This document shows, one piece after another, positions 36,298 to 44,747 of a stretch of DNA of 64,000 bases. The position numbers were made by a program, and so were the translations under genes. The notes below the pieces were generated by a model. The model saw only the letters and a program-made list of their open reading frames with translations, did no database searches and was not told where the DNA came from. The stretch comes from Chloroflexota bacterium (GTDB taxonomy: Bacteria > Chloroflexota > Anaerolineae > Anaerolineales > Villigracilaceae), in NCBI GenBank assembly GCA_016234555.1, contig JACRBJ010000032.1, positions 350,552 through 414,551 on the forward strand, read 5' to 3'. Positions within the stretch are counted from its first letter, which is position 1; every line of letters begins with the position of its first letter.

Positions 36298-37692
36298 TTA
36301 CTCGAAAATCCTTCGATACAGGTCTGATTCCAGCAACCCGTGTGGGTCGCAGCGTTTCTTGAGCTTCTTAAACTTTTCGAGGGTTTCCTCGCCGTAGAAC
36401 TTCCGCGCGGTTTCGGCTGTGGTCTCGCTGTTCTTGGCGAAGTAGAACCTGCCGCCCGCATCCAAAACGATTTTATCGAATTCCTGGAGCATCTCGCCGA
36501 GTTTGGCGCGGTTGCCGTCCGTAACTTTGAAATCCAGCGCCAGCGAGAATCCATCTACAGCGTGGGTCAGCAGGAACTTGTCGGGGCGATGTCGCTTGGT
36601 CACCCCCAGATAGGATGGGATGCCGCGCTTCAAAGACAGGGCCAGCATCTCACGCCAGGCTGCTTCGGCGGTTTCCTTGGGGATGAACGATTGATACTGG
36701 ATCAAACCGCCGCGTCCGTATGAAAGCTCCCAGTTCGGAACGTAATCAAGCAGGAAGTGAAACGCCGCATGGGGCTGGCGGAACGTATGACGGGGAAGCG
36801 AGGCGACGTATTTTGCAAAGTTCACCAGGGACCAGCCGAGATTGTTTACAAAAGGTCCCATGAACAAATACAAAATGGACTTGGGGAAGATACCAAAGAT
36901 GCGCGGCGGCAGGACTTGATTGCTTAGTTTCATGGTGTCCTGCGGGTTCGGGTCTTCGTTGCCGTGCAGATAATTGGCGGCGTGGATTTGTCCGCGCCCG
37001 AGGGTTTTTCCGCCGTGGGTTGTATCCATCCAGCCGACGATGTAGTCGTAATTTGGTGCATGATCGAGCAGGAAGGAAAGGTGCTCATGCAGGTCGTGCG
37101 CGGGCCAGGCGTGAACTTCCAAAAGGCCGGATTCAACGTGTTTCATCTGCATGGTGATGGAAGTGAAGACGCCCAGCATCCCCAGCCCGCTGATCATGGA
37201 GTAGAAAAGGTCGCCGTTCTTTTTCGGGGAGCAGGTTACTTCCGCGCCGGTGGGTAAAACGGCGGTGAACTCGACGACATGTTCGCCGATAGTCCCCATT
37301 TTGAAGTTGTTCTTGCCGTGGATGTTTGCCGCAAGGCATCCACCCAGGGTGGTGGTCATGGTGCCGGAGACGACGGGGGGCCACCAGCCGTCAGGAAGTA
37401 CCTTGTGCCAGACTTGTTCGAGAGTAACGCCGGGTTGCCCGGTGATGAGCCCGGTTGCGGGGTCCCAGGCGGTGATGGCGTTCATGCCGCGCATGTCCAG
37501 CACAATACCACCGCCAGCAAGCGCCGCGTCGTTATAACTGCGTCCCGCGCCGCGCGCGTTGACAACCAGCCCTGATTTTTTCGCAAGCGTAAACGCTTCG
37601 CTGATCTCATCGGCTGTGGTGGGTTTTACAAGATAGGATGGGGCACTCATGGAATGCCCAAAGTTTTCGAGCTGGGTGAAATTTTTTTGCAT
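36298..37692 (-). CDS. FAD-linked oxidase, DprE1-like
   Basis: 464 residues. The N-terminal FAD-binding domain of the vanillyl-alcohol oxidase fold includes VNARGAGRSYNDAAL (about 43-57), a GVTLEQVW segment and TLGGCLAANIHGKNNFKMGT (about 115-134). The GGxxAxxIHGKN pattern is characteristic of decaprenylphosphoryl-ribose 2'-oxidase DprE1 and close relatives. The C-terminal domain ends CDPHGLLESDLYRR. DprE1 oxidises the 2'-OH of a polyprenyl-phospho-pentose and works with the reductase DprE2; an SDR gene lies just upstream. Other lactone-oxidase functions cannot be ruled out. No clear Shine-Dalgarno. Confidence 0.85.
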   Translation of the reverse strand: MQKNFTQLENFGHSMSAPSYLVKPTTADEISEAFTLAKKSGLVVNARGAGRSYNDAALAGGGIVLDMRGMNAITAWDPATGLITGQPGVTLEQVWHKVLPDGWWPPVVSGTMTTTLGGCLAANIHGKNNFKMGTIGEHVVEFTAVLPTGAEVTCSPKKNGDLFYSMISGLGMLGVFTSITMQMKHVESGLLEVHAWPAHDLHEHLSFLLDHAPNYDYIVGWMDTTHGGKTLGRGQIHAANYLHGNEDPNPQDTMKLSNQVLPPRIFGIFPKSILYLFMGPFVNNLGWSLVNFAKYVASLPRHTFRQPHAAFHFLLDYVPNWELSYGRGGLIQYQSFIPKETAEAAWREMLALSLKRGIPSYLGVTKRHRPDKFLLTHAVDGFSLALDFKVTDGNRAKLGEMLQEFDKIVLDAGGRFYFAKNSETTAETARKFYGEETLEKFKKLKKRCDPHGLLESDLYRRIFE

Positions 37693-37710
37693 GTTTTATC
37701 TTTTCAATGA

Positions 37711-37743
37711 AAACCCTAAAGGTTTTAGAAACCTTTAGGGTTT
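37711..37743. repeat. AAACCCTAAAGGT palindrome between the oxidoreductase genes
   Basis: A 13-base perfect inverted repeat (37711-37723 with 37731-37743) and a seven-base loop. On the minus strand it lies between the SDR gene and the DprE1-like gene and could attenuate the second. The T-run is weak, so it may be a repeat only. Confidence 0.55.
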
Positions 37744-37750
37744 GTTTTAG

Positions 37751-38551
37751 TTAGAATGACATTCGGCGGAAGATGACAGAGGGAGTGTGCTGGATGACAA
37801 GCATGATCCAACGCCAGATGGGGGCGGTGTAGATAACCTGTTTGCGCCTGCGCATGGCTTTGTAAATATCCTCGACAGCCTGTTCGGGCGTGAGGGCGAA
37901 GGGGGTTGCGCCCTGCGCCGCTTTAATCATCTCGGTTTTGACGAAGCCAGGCTTGACGGTCAGCACGTTGACTCCGTGACGGGTGAGCCGGTTGCGGAGC
38001 GCTTCGAGATAACAGGTCAGCCCAGCTTTTGAGGTGTTGTAGCCGGGGTTCCCAATTCGTCCGCGGTCGCCTGCCACCGAGGAGATGCCAACAATCTGTC
38101 CCGCTCTTGCGCTTTGGAACATTTCAGCCACCGGGCTGAGCCATGCCATCGCGCCAACAAGGTTGACTTCAACCATCTTGCGGTCATCCTCGAAGTTGTA
38201 GTTTTCCACGCCGGGAGGAAAGTTGACGCCCGCCATGTAAACCAGCAGGTCAAGCCCGCCCAGGTCCGCCACGATTTTTCGCAGCAAAGCCGGGACTTCA
38301 TGATAATTCGTCACATCATGCGCATACGGAAGGGCGCGGGCTTCCTTTTCAGCAGTGTTGATTTCCCCACAGAGGGTTTCGAGCTTGTCCTTTTGAGGTC
38401 CAATCAGGGCGATGGTGTAACCTTCCTTTGCCAGTTTGCGGGCGAGGACAGCGCCCATGCCCTGGGACGCGCCGACAATGATGCCGCGCCGCTTTGGGTG
38501 TAATGGTGTTGATTGTACAAGTTTGGATGGAGTAGACACGTGAGTCCTCAT
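37751..38551 (-). CDS. Short-chain dehydrogenase/reductase, DprE2-like
   Basis: 266 residues from ATG 38551; the upstream extension to 38644 reads as non-protein. The Rossmann motif is IIVGASQGMGAVLARKLA (NAD(P) binding). NAG is replaced by YMAGVN, and the active-site Ser and YxxxK are in GISSVAGDRGRIGNPGYNTSK. A LTVKPGFVKTEM segment follows. The C-terminus has a hydrophobic helix (IWRWIMLVIQHTPSVIF), as in DprE2-type membrane-associated SDRs. Together with the oxidase downstream it could epimerise a lipid-linked sugar by oxidation and reduction. The substrate is inferred only from the pairing. Confidence 0.87.
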   Translation of the reverse strand: MRTHVSTPSKLVQSTPLHPKRRGIIVGASQGMGAVLARKLAKEGYTIALIGPQKDKLETLCGEINTAEKEARALPYAHDVTNYHEVPALLRKIVADLGGLDLLVYMAGVNFPPGVENYNFEDDRKMVEVNLVGAMAWLSPVAEMFQSARAGQIVGISSVAGDRGRIGNPGYNTSKAGLTCYLEALRNRLTRHGVNVLTVKPGFVKTEMIKAAQGATPFALTPEQAVEDIYKAMRRRKQVIYTAPIWRWIMLVIQHTPSVIFRRMSF

Positions 38552-38709
38552 TTTGAAGCAATATGAAAAGTATTCTAACACAATCTTTCCAGCGGCAAAA
38601 AACGGTAACCGTAAAGTTAACAAATGAGTAAAGTGAGGGTACAATACAAATTATTCCATTTTCCCCGTCGTGATGCGGCGGGTACCTTGACTTCAAAGGA
38701 GAATTTCCC

Positions 38710-39138
38710 ATGTACCATACAATTATAGTTGTCGGCAACGTAGGCAAAGACCCGGAGATGCGTTACACCCCATCCGGACAAGCTGTCACCTCGTTTTCTG
38801 TCGCCACCAATCGTCAATACACAGGCAATAATGGCGAACAGGTAAAGGAAACCATCTGGTTTCGCATTTCGACATGGGGCAAAACAGCGGAAGTCTGCAA
38901 CCAGTATGTCAAGAGAGGGTCAAAGGTTTTGGTTGAAGGCAGGCTGACACCAGATAAAACCACGGGAGGTCCCCGCATTTGGACAAAGCAGGATGGTACA
39001 GCCGGTGCCTCATTTGAAATTACCGCCACCACCGTCCGTTTTCTCTCTTCGCGTGCTGAATCTGAAGGCGGTCCCGTTGCCGGCGGGGGCGGTATGGAGA
39101 TGGCTGAGCTTCCCCCCGAAGACGACATCCCCTTCTAA
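38710..39138 (+). CDS. ssb: Single-stranded DNA-binding protein
   Basis: 142 residues with an N-terminal OB fold (HTIIVVGNVGKDPEMRYTPS, then FSVATNR, WFRISTWGKTAEVCNQYVKRG, VLVEGRL) and the conserved acidic tip DDIPF that recruits repair and replication partners. A short Gly-rich linker joins them. AAAGGAG precedes the ATG. A TACAAT box lies upstream near 38640. It heads a run of four same-strand genes (DUF3467, translin-like, membrane protein) with small gaps, although a hairpin at 39153-39190 separates it from the second. Confidence 0.96.
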   Translation: MYHTIIVVGNVGKDPEMRYTPSGQAVTSFSVATNRQYTGNNGEQVKETIWFRISTWGKTAEVCNQYVKRGSKVLVEGRLTPDKTTGGPRIWTKQDGTAGASFEITATTVRFLSSRAESEGGPVAGGGGMEMAELPPEDDIPF

Positions 39139-39152
39139 ACTTTTCCAAACCC

Positions 39153-39190
39153 CAGGCTTCGAAGGTCTTTGAACGGACTTCCGAAGCCTG
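39153..39190 (+). terminator. Hairpin after ssb
   Basis: CAGGCTTCG (39153-39161) pairs perfectly with CGAAGCCTG (39182-39190). No T-run follows, so it may be a processing or stabilising hairpin, or a microrepeat of the CTTCGAAGG type, and not a full terminator. Confidence 0.5.
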
Positions 39191-39206
39191 ATGATATGGA
39201 TGCCCC

Positions 39207-39545
39207 ATGACCAATCCCCAAATCCCCCAAAAACCGGCAGGACCCATTCTCGATCTTCCAGCAGACCTGCAAACCATATATGCCAACCTTGCGCGCATTG
39301 CCCACTCCCCGGCCGATATCGTCATAGACTTTGCCCATCTTCTGCCAGGCGAGACGAGGGCTAAAATCCGCTCGCGCGTGGTGATGACCCCCCTCAGCGC
39401 CAAGCTGCTGGTCAAGGCTCTTACCGAAAACCTCGCGCGGTACGAAACCGCATTTGGCGAGATCGCCCTGCCGACCAACAACTCACTCGCAGACAATCTC
39501 TTCCGCCCCTTTCAACAGCCTCCCGAACCGCCAAAAGAAGCCTAG
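39207..39545 (+). CDS. DUF3467 family protein
   Basis: 112 residues. The conserved DUF3467 core is YANLARIAHSPADIVIDFAHLLP with VVMTPLSAKLLVKALTENLARYE. The N- and C-termini are Pro-rich and probably disordered. The family is common in bacteria, has no established function, and is small and cytoplasmic. Here it lies between ssb and a translin-like gene, six bases before the latter, suggesting a joint role in nucleic-acid handling. Confidence 0.85.
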   Translation: MTNPQIPQKPAGPILDLPADLQTIYANLARIAHSPADIVIDFAHLLPGETRAKIRSRVVMTPLSAKLLVKALTENLARYETAFGEIALPTNNSLADNLFRPFQQPPEPPKEA

Positions 39546-39551
39546 ATCGCC

Positions 39552-40214
39552 ATGCACAAACTCGAACAGATTACAGACCGCATCCGAAAGGCCTTTGACG
39601 CGCGCACAACCGCGCGCGATCATGCGCTTGCGTTGGCGCGGCAGCTAACCCGCGCCTGTTCCCTTGCAATCCGTGCTGTGCATCGTGAAGAAGCCGATAC
39701 CATGAACGCACACTTGCAGGAAGCGCGTCAACTGGCAAACACCCTGCGCAACTCGCTGACATCGTACCCCGATCTCTTCTATGCAGGATATACACAGGAC
39801 GCCTTGAAGGAATTTGTGGAGGCGAACGTCACCTGCGCCCTGATTCGCAACGAGCCGCTCCAGACTCCCGAAGAGCTGGTCGTTGAACCTTCAACCTATC
39901 TCAACGGGTTGGCGGAAGTCGTCGGCGAATTGCGCCGCCGCAGCCTCGATATTCTCCGTCACGGATACTCCCCGGAAGTGGAACGCCTGCTGGGCATCAT
40001 GGATGATATCTATTCCATCATGGTCACCATGGACTATCCCGACGCCATCACCAACGGACTGCGCCGCCAGACCGACCTGGCGCGGGGCATCATCGAAAAG
40101 ACACGTGGAGACATCACCTTCAGCCTGCGTGGGGAGCACCTCGCCCAAGCCATCAGCCGCCTGAGCGACCAGTTGAACAGCAGCCAGGCTGACGGTCAGG
40201 AAGGAAAGGGGTAA
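39552..40214 (+). CDS. Translin-family nucleic-acid-binding protein
   Basis: 220 residues, almost entirely helical. The C-terminal half carries the family pattern (MDYPDAITNGLRRQTDLARGI, then IIEKTRGDITFSLRGEHL). Earlier helices (LARQLTRACSLAIRAVHREEAD) and the YPDLFYAGYTQDALKEFVEA region fit translin folds. Eukaryotic translin and TRAX form octamers that bind and cut single-stranded RNA or DNA; prokaryotic members are barely studied. The gene is six bases from DUF3467 and next to ssb, which supports a single-stranded nucleic-acid role. Whether TRAX-like catalytic acids are present cannot be settled by eye. Confidence 0.82.
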   Translation: MHKLEQITDRIRKAFDARTTARDHALALARQLTRACSLAIRAVHREEADTMNAHLQEARQLANTLRNSLTSYPDLFYAGYTQDALKEFVEANVTCALIRNEPLQTPEELVVEPSTYLNGLAEVVGELRRRSLDILRHGYSPEVERLLGIMDDIYSIMVTMDYPDAITNGLRRQTDLARGIIEKTRGDITFSLRGEHLAQAISRLSDQLNSSQADGQEGKG

Positions 40215-40219
40215 TAGAA

Positions 40220-40843
40220 ATGGCAAAAGGCGGTCGCCGTTATCCGCTGGTCGTCTACACCCGTATGATGAATCGCTGGTGGCCCGCAGTCTTCCTAATC
40301 GGCGTTGTGCTGCTGGTTATTGCATGGCTGATCCAGTGGTGGGGATTCGAGGATTGGCGCTGGCTTGCCGCCGCCAGTGTCGGCGGGCTCAACATATTCA
40401 TCGGTATTCTGTTGCTGCTCCTGCGTAAAAGCGCATACGTCCAGCCGTTCAGCGATTATCTGAAGCTGGCGACTCCGTTTTTGCGCCTGAACATTTCATA
40501 CAAAAGGTTCCGCCGCGCGTCATCGGCAAACATGGGATCGTTGTTCCCGCGTGAAAGCGTATCAAGCTGGCGGGCGGAGATCATCGAACCGCTGGCAAAG
40601 ATGACTGCGCTGGTAATCGAGTTGAACAGCTACCCCATGTCGCAATCATCGTTGCGGATGTTTCTGTCTCCGTTTTTCTTCAAGGACAAGACCCCGCATT
40701 TCGTAATCCTTGTGGAAGACTGGATGAAGTTCAGTACTGAATTGGAAAGTATGAGAGGGGGAGCTGGGTCTGCTCCCTCTGCCCCGCAGAAAAAGCGTAT
40801 CACCAACTCGATACTGTCACGCTTGCCGGGTAAAGACAAGTAA
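40220..40843 (+). CDS. Unknown membrane-anchored protein of the ssb-translin cassette
   Basis: 207 residues. Two N-terminal transmembrane helices (about 22-42 and 48-68) are followed by a cytoplasmic domain with a basic stretch (LRLNISYKRFRRASSANMG) and a C-terminal Ser/Lys/Pro tail. No family recognised. It starts five bases after the translin-like gene, so translation is likely coupled. It could tether the cassette's products to the membrane, but that is a guess. Confidence 0.72.
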   Translation: MAKGGRRYPLVVYTRMMNRWWPAVFLIGVVLLVIAWLIQWWGFEDWRWLAAASVGGLNIFIGILLLLLRKSAYVQPFSDYLKLATPFLRLNISYKRFRRASSANMGSLFPRESVSSWRAEIIEPLAKMTALVIELNSYPMSQSSLRMFLSPFFFKDKTPHFVILVEDWMKFSTELESMRGGAGSAPSAPQKKRITNSILSRLPGKDK

Positions 40844-40964
40844 ATGTTTGTGAATATCATCACAACTATTTGGTGACATTTAGCGGTGGGCTAAATTATG
40901 CATGTGGTTTATTATGCAGATGGAGACAAAACAGACACCTCCTCTGTCTCCTCCTTTGGCGAAA

Positions 40965-41002
40965 GTTGCCGCTGAGCCTCCTCTCAGCGGCAACACTTTT
41001 AA
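40965..41002 (+). terminator. Terminator of the ssb-translin cassette
   Basis: A perfect 12-base stem, GTTGCCGCTGAG (40965-40976) with CTCAGCGGCAAC (40983-40994), followed by ACTTTTAAA. Genes converge here. The remaining bases 40844-40964 include a smaller GGAGACA/TGTCTCC hairpin. Confidence 0.85.
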
Positions 41003-41024
41003 ATTCCCTGGCTGAATTTCGAAC

Positions 41025-42473
41025 CTAATTTTGCGCGGGCAACAGGACGATAAAAGTCGAACCTTTTTCCATTGTCGACTCCACCCACACTCGTCCCTGA
41101 TGGCTTTCCACAATCGATTTGACGATTGCGAGCCCCAGGCCGGACCCCACGATTCCACTCGCGGCGTTCGTCGCCCGATAAAACTTTTCGAATATCCTCC
41201 CCTGTTCTTCCGTCGGGATGCCCACCCCGCTGTCCTGTACCTTGATCACAATCTGGTCTCCCTGCATGGACATGCTGACATGAACGCTTCCATTTTGCGG
41301 CGTATATTTGATCGCATTGCCGATCAGGTTATCGAGCATCTGGCGGATGCGGATGGGATTCGCGCGCAAAGGCGTCAAATCCGGGGAGACATCCACGGAT
41401 AATTTGATTTCCTTCTTTTTTGCCTGGTTCTCGAAGATATCCAGCGAATATTTCAACACATTTTCAAGGTGGACCGCTTCGCGGCGCGTGTCAAATCCCG
41501 CGTCGAGGCGTCCCAAGTCCAGCAGGTCGTTGACCATTGTGGTGATGTGCTGGACGCTGCCTTGCAAACGGCGCAGGAATTCCTGCTGGTTGGGGGTCAA
41601 CGGTCCCGTGCGCTCGACCAGTTCCGTGTAGCCCAGAATGGACGTCAACGGGGAGCGCAGGTCGTGTGAAATCGTGTGGATAAAATCGCTCTTCAGGCGG
41701 TCGAGTTCCTTGAGGTAGGATATATCCTGCATGGTGACCGCGAATCCAACCTGGGGAATCGGCGCATATTGCGCGTTAAAAACCCGCCCGTCATCGAAGT
41801 TGATCTCGTGATATTTCAAGGGACCTTCGCTTGCGCGAACCAGCAAAGCCTTCAAATCTTCGTTCGCAATCGCCTCTGCCAGTGGTCTCCCGATAAGGTT
41901 GACGCTCTTGAGGTCGAAAATATCGCACACCGCCCGGTTCACCAGGATGATATTCCTGTTTTTATCCACCACAATGACGCCATCCTGGATGTTGGAGATG
42001 ATTGCTTCCAGCTTCTGGCGTTCCGCCTCTGAAAAATCAGCCTTTTGGACAAGCGACGACGTGGTGCGCTTGACTTCGTGTCGAAGCCAGTCTCCCAGTT
42101 TTCTGGCTCGCGCGAGACTCCTTTGGACCTCTTCGACAATATCAGGTATTTTGAGCGGCGGGAAAAGATAACCGCTCAACCCCGTCTTGAGCGCGGACTT
42201 GGCAAGTCCGGTGGTGTCCTTGTCGACATATAAAATGATCGGCAGGGTGGGAAAACGCTCCAGGATTTCAGCGGAGACGGCAAAACCGTCCTGTCCGCCA
42301 AACGTTTCCGCAATGACCAGCAATGACGGCACAGCCTCCTGAATCGACTTGTCTAGGCTCAACCGATCGTGCGCCACCGCCACCTGAAACCCAGCCGCGG
42401 ACAAGGCACGTTCCATCAAATCCAAAATCGGGGATGGATTCAGTGCAATTAAAATCAGATCGTGTTTTGCCAT
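41025..42473 (-). CDS. Hybrid histidine kinase with pseudo-receiver, PAS, HisKA, HATPase
   Basis: 482 residues. The N-terminal 120 form a receiver-like domain, but its phosphoacceptor position is Glu (LVIAETFGGQDGF) and the acidic pair is absent, so it probably cannot be phosphorylated. PAS is at about 155-265 (IISNIQDGVIVVDKNRNIILVN), HisKA at about 275-345 (HTISHDLRSPLTSILGYTEL) and the ATPase has NLIGNAIKYTP, DSGVGIP and GSGLGLAIVKSIVE. It is cytoplasmic. It follows a REC-GAF response regulator after 27 bases on the same strand, its likely partner. Glu may mimic a permanently active receiver. Confidence 0.92.
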   Translation of the reverse strand: MAKHDLILIALNPSPILDLMERALSAAGFQVAVAHDRLSLDKSIQEAVPSLLVIAETFGGQDGFAVSAEILERFPTLPIILYVDKDTTGLAKSALKTGLSGYLFPPLKIPDIVEEVQRSLARARKLGDWLRHEVKRTTSSLVQKADFSEAERQKLEAIISNIQDGVIVVDKNRNIILVNRAVCDIFDLKSVNLIGRPLAEAIANEDLKALLVRASEGPLKYHEINFDDGRVFNAQYAPIPQVGFAVTMQDISYLKELDRLKSDFIHTISHDLRSPLTSILGYTELVERTGPLTPNQQEFLRRLQGSVQHITTMVNDLLDLGRLDAGFDTRREAVHLENVLKYSLDIFENQAKKKEIKLSVDVSPDLTPLRANPIRIRQMLDNLIGNAIKYTPQNGSVHVSMSMQGDQIVIKVQDSGVGIPTEEQGRIFEKFYRATNAASGIVGSGLGLAIVKSIVESHQGRVWVESTMEKGSTFIVLLPAQN

Positions 42474-42500
42474 ACGCAGCTTTGTGGTTTTCTACGTTGT

Positions 42501-43652
42501 TTATTGCGTGGGGACAATGGTTTTTTCCGATGAGCGGGCAAGACGCTGCAATGCCGATTGCACCGATTCCAACGCCTGCCGCTGTTCCGGGGTTAATTTG
42601 CCGGGAGTCTCCGTCAAAACGAAATTCAAGGGGTAGCTTGCCACCTGCAATTCACTGCGGATCGCCGCGCGCACCGACTCGAGGGTGGCGTAGCGGTGGT
42701 TTTCTCCCGTGCGCGCGTTCTCGGCGGTCTTTTCGAGGGCATGGAACAGGCGCGCATTCACAAGGGAAATGGATGCAAAATCCGCCATTGCTTCGAGCAG
42801 AGTCTGTGTATCGCGGCTGATTTCCACATCCGCCTTGCGCGCTGCGAGCAGCAAACCGATCACTTCGTTTTTGATCTTGATGGGAATCACGGCGATGGAA
42901 TTGCCCAGAGCGGACACCTTCAGCTTTTGTAGCGGCGCGCCGCTCATCACCAGGCTTTCGCCGGAGAGAGCCACCAGCGAGCTGATGCCGTCGTCGACGG
43001 GCTGGTTCATTCTCCTTGCCCACGATTCGGGAAGGTTGCGCTGTGCGCGAAGCAAAAAGGCTTTGCTGCGGTCTTCGCGCAGCAACAGCCAGCAGATGTT
43101 CGCATCCGCCACTTTCATGGCGCTTTCGAGGATCATGTCGAACAGCACGCGCTGGTCGGTGACGGAGACAACCGCCTTGGCGGTGGAGAGGATCGTGGTC
43201 AGGTCGCGCAGTTTTCGCTGCAGTTCCTCGTTCATGGCTTTTAACTGGCGGTCCAGTTTCTGACGTTCGCGCGCCTCCCGCGTCTGGTTGAGCGCCCGCT
43301 CGACCACTGAAACCACTTCTGCATCCTTCAGGGGCCAGAACATGACGTCTGTGGCGCCGAGGCGGAAAGCCTGGATGGCGTCGTGTTCCTGCCCTTTTGT
43401 GGCAATGACAATCACTGGCGATTTCACGCCCTGGGCGTTCAGCGCGGCGAGCATGTCTTTTCCGCTCAAGCCTGGGAAATTCAAATCGGCGAGGATCAGG
43501 CTGGGGGTGGACTGAGTCGCAAATTTGATCGCGGAAGCCGCATCGCCCACCACCGTCACCTGGTAACCAAGCGGCTTTAGCGACTGCCTCCCGATCAAAT
43601 CGGCAATATCTGGATCATTTTCAACGATAAGAATGAGTTCCCCGGGTGCCAT
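42501..43652 (-). CDS. Response regulator with receiver and GAF domains
   Basis: 383 residues from ATG 43652, preceded by AAAGGA; upstream in-frame sequence is antisense to the glycosyltransferase gene and not protein-like. Receiver: VENDPDIADL (acidic pair), LILADLNFPGLSG (phosphoacceptor Asp, about 56) and FWPLKD (conserved Lys). A coiled-coil (RERQKLDRQLKAMNEELQRK) leads to a GAF domain (about 160-310). A short helical C-terminus follows with no DNA-binding or enzymatic domain. Output is therefore through protein contacts, plausibly with the kinase encoded 27 bases downstream. Confidence 0.9.
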   Translation of the reverse strand: MAPGELILIVENDPDIADLIGRQSLKPLGYQVTVVGDAASAIKFATQSTPSLILADLNFPGLSGKDMLAALNAQGVKSPVIVIATKGQEHDAIQAFRLGATDVMFWPLKDAEVVSVVERALNQTREARERQKLDRQLKAMNEELQRKLRDLTTILSTAKAVVSVTDQRVLFDMILESAMKVADANICWLLLREDRSKAFLLRAQRNLPESWARRMNQPVDDGISSLVALSGESLVMSGAPLQKLKVSALGNSIAVIPIKIKNEVIGLLLAARKADVEISRDTQTLLEAMADFASISLVNARLFHALEKTAENARTGENHRYATLESVRAAIRSELQVASYPLNFVLTETPGKLTPEQRQALESVQSALQRLARSSEKTIVPTQ

Positions 43653-43703
43653 GGCTGTTTCCTTTCCATAAATTCTATCACCATTTCGAGTACAATCGCT
43701 TGC

Positions 43704-44747
43704 ATGAACCTTACGGAGTTCGACATTGCCGCGGTCATCCCAGCCTACAATGTGGAAAAAGACCTCGAATCCGTCCTGCGCGGACTGCCACCCTACATCA
43801 AACACGTCATCGTGGTGGACGACGCCTCCCCCGACGCCAGTGGAGAGGCGGCTGCAGCGGCGGCAAAGACCGACGGGCGGATCATTCTCGTCAGGCACGC
43901 CAAAAATCAGGGCGTGGGCGGGGCAATGGTCAGTGGATTTCGCAAGGCGCTCGAACTCGGCGCGCAGGTGGTGGTCAAACTCGACGGCGACGGGCAGATG
44001 GACCCGAAGCACATCCCTGCGCTGGTCATGCCGCTGATTCAGGGCAAAGCCGATTACGTCAAAGGCAACCGCTTCCGCGATTTTCAAGCCTTGCAGTTGA
44101 TGCCAGTCGTCCGCCGCGTGGGCAACCTCGGGCTGAGCTTCCTCACCAAAGCCGCCACGGGGTACTGGGGCATCTTCGACCCCACCAACGGATTCTTCGC
44201 CGTCCGCGCGGAAATCCTCGCCGGACTTCCGCTGGACAAACTCGACCGCCGCTATTTTTTCGAGACTTCGATGCTAGCCCACTTGTACCTGCTCGGCGCG
44301 CTGGTGATGGATGTGCCGATCCCCGCCCGCTACGGGAACGAGACATCAAACCTGTCCATCCGCCGCACGTTGATCGAATTCCCAGCCAAGCTGATCGCCA
44401 CCTTCCTTCGGCGCATCCTGTTGAAATATTACATCTATGACTTTTCGATGATGTCGCTGTACCTGATGTTTGGCATCCCGCTGTTGTTGTTCGGCGGGAC
44501 CTTTGGCGCGGTCAAGTGGATCGAATATGCCAGCAGGAACGTCCCCGCGCCCACTGGCACGGTGATGCTGCCAACTCTCTCGGTAATTCTCGGAATTCAA
44601 ATCCTGCTCTCCGCCATTGAGATCGACATCAACTCGACGCCGCGCAAGCCGCTGACAGAGCCGCTCCAAAACATTTTTCACCGCGAAGACCGCAAAGAAT
44701 GCGAAGAAATGCTTGAAGATTTGGAAGGGTTGCGCGAAAAATCCTGA
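43704..44747 (+). CDS. GT2-family glycosyltransferase, polyprenyl-phosphate sugar synthase type
   Basis: 347 residues. The GT-A domain has IAAVIPAYNVEKDLESVL, VVDDASPD and VVKLDGDGQMDPKHI (metal-binding DxD-like motif, about 93-98). Later comes GYWGIFDPTNGFFAVR. Two C-terminal hydrophobic segments (about 250-270 and 290-315) anchor it in the membrane. The layout is that of dolichol/undecaprenol-phosphate mannose or glucose synthases. The last roughly 23 residues (FHREDRKECEEMLEDLEG and following) are encoded by one arm of a palindromic microrepeat. TACAAT seven bases before the ATG and no Shine-Dalgarno: leaderless style. Confidence 0.9.
   Translation: MNLTEFDIAAVIPAYNVEKDLESVLRGLPPYIKHVIVVDDASPDASGEAAAAAAKTDGRIILVRHAKNQGVGGAMVSGFRKALELGAQVVVKLDGDGQMDPKHIPALVMPLIQGKADYVKGNRFRDFQALQLMPVVRRVGNLGLSFLTKAATGYWGIFDPTNGFFAVRAEILAGLPLDKLDRRYFFETSMLAHLYLLGALVMDVPIPARYGNETSNLSIRRTLIEFPAKLIATFLRRILLKYYIYDFSMMSLYLMFGIPLLLFGGTFGAVKWIEYASRNVPAPTGTVMLPTLSVILGIQILLSAIEIDINSTPRKPLTEPLQNIFHREDRKECEEMLEDLEGLREKS

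Noticed and set aside
39552..40214. HAD-type hydrolase, a label sometimes given to such helical proteins
   Set aside because: There is no DxDxT/V motif or other HAD loop; the TRGDIT and LARGIIEK pattern fits translin.
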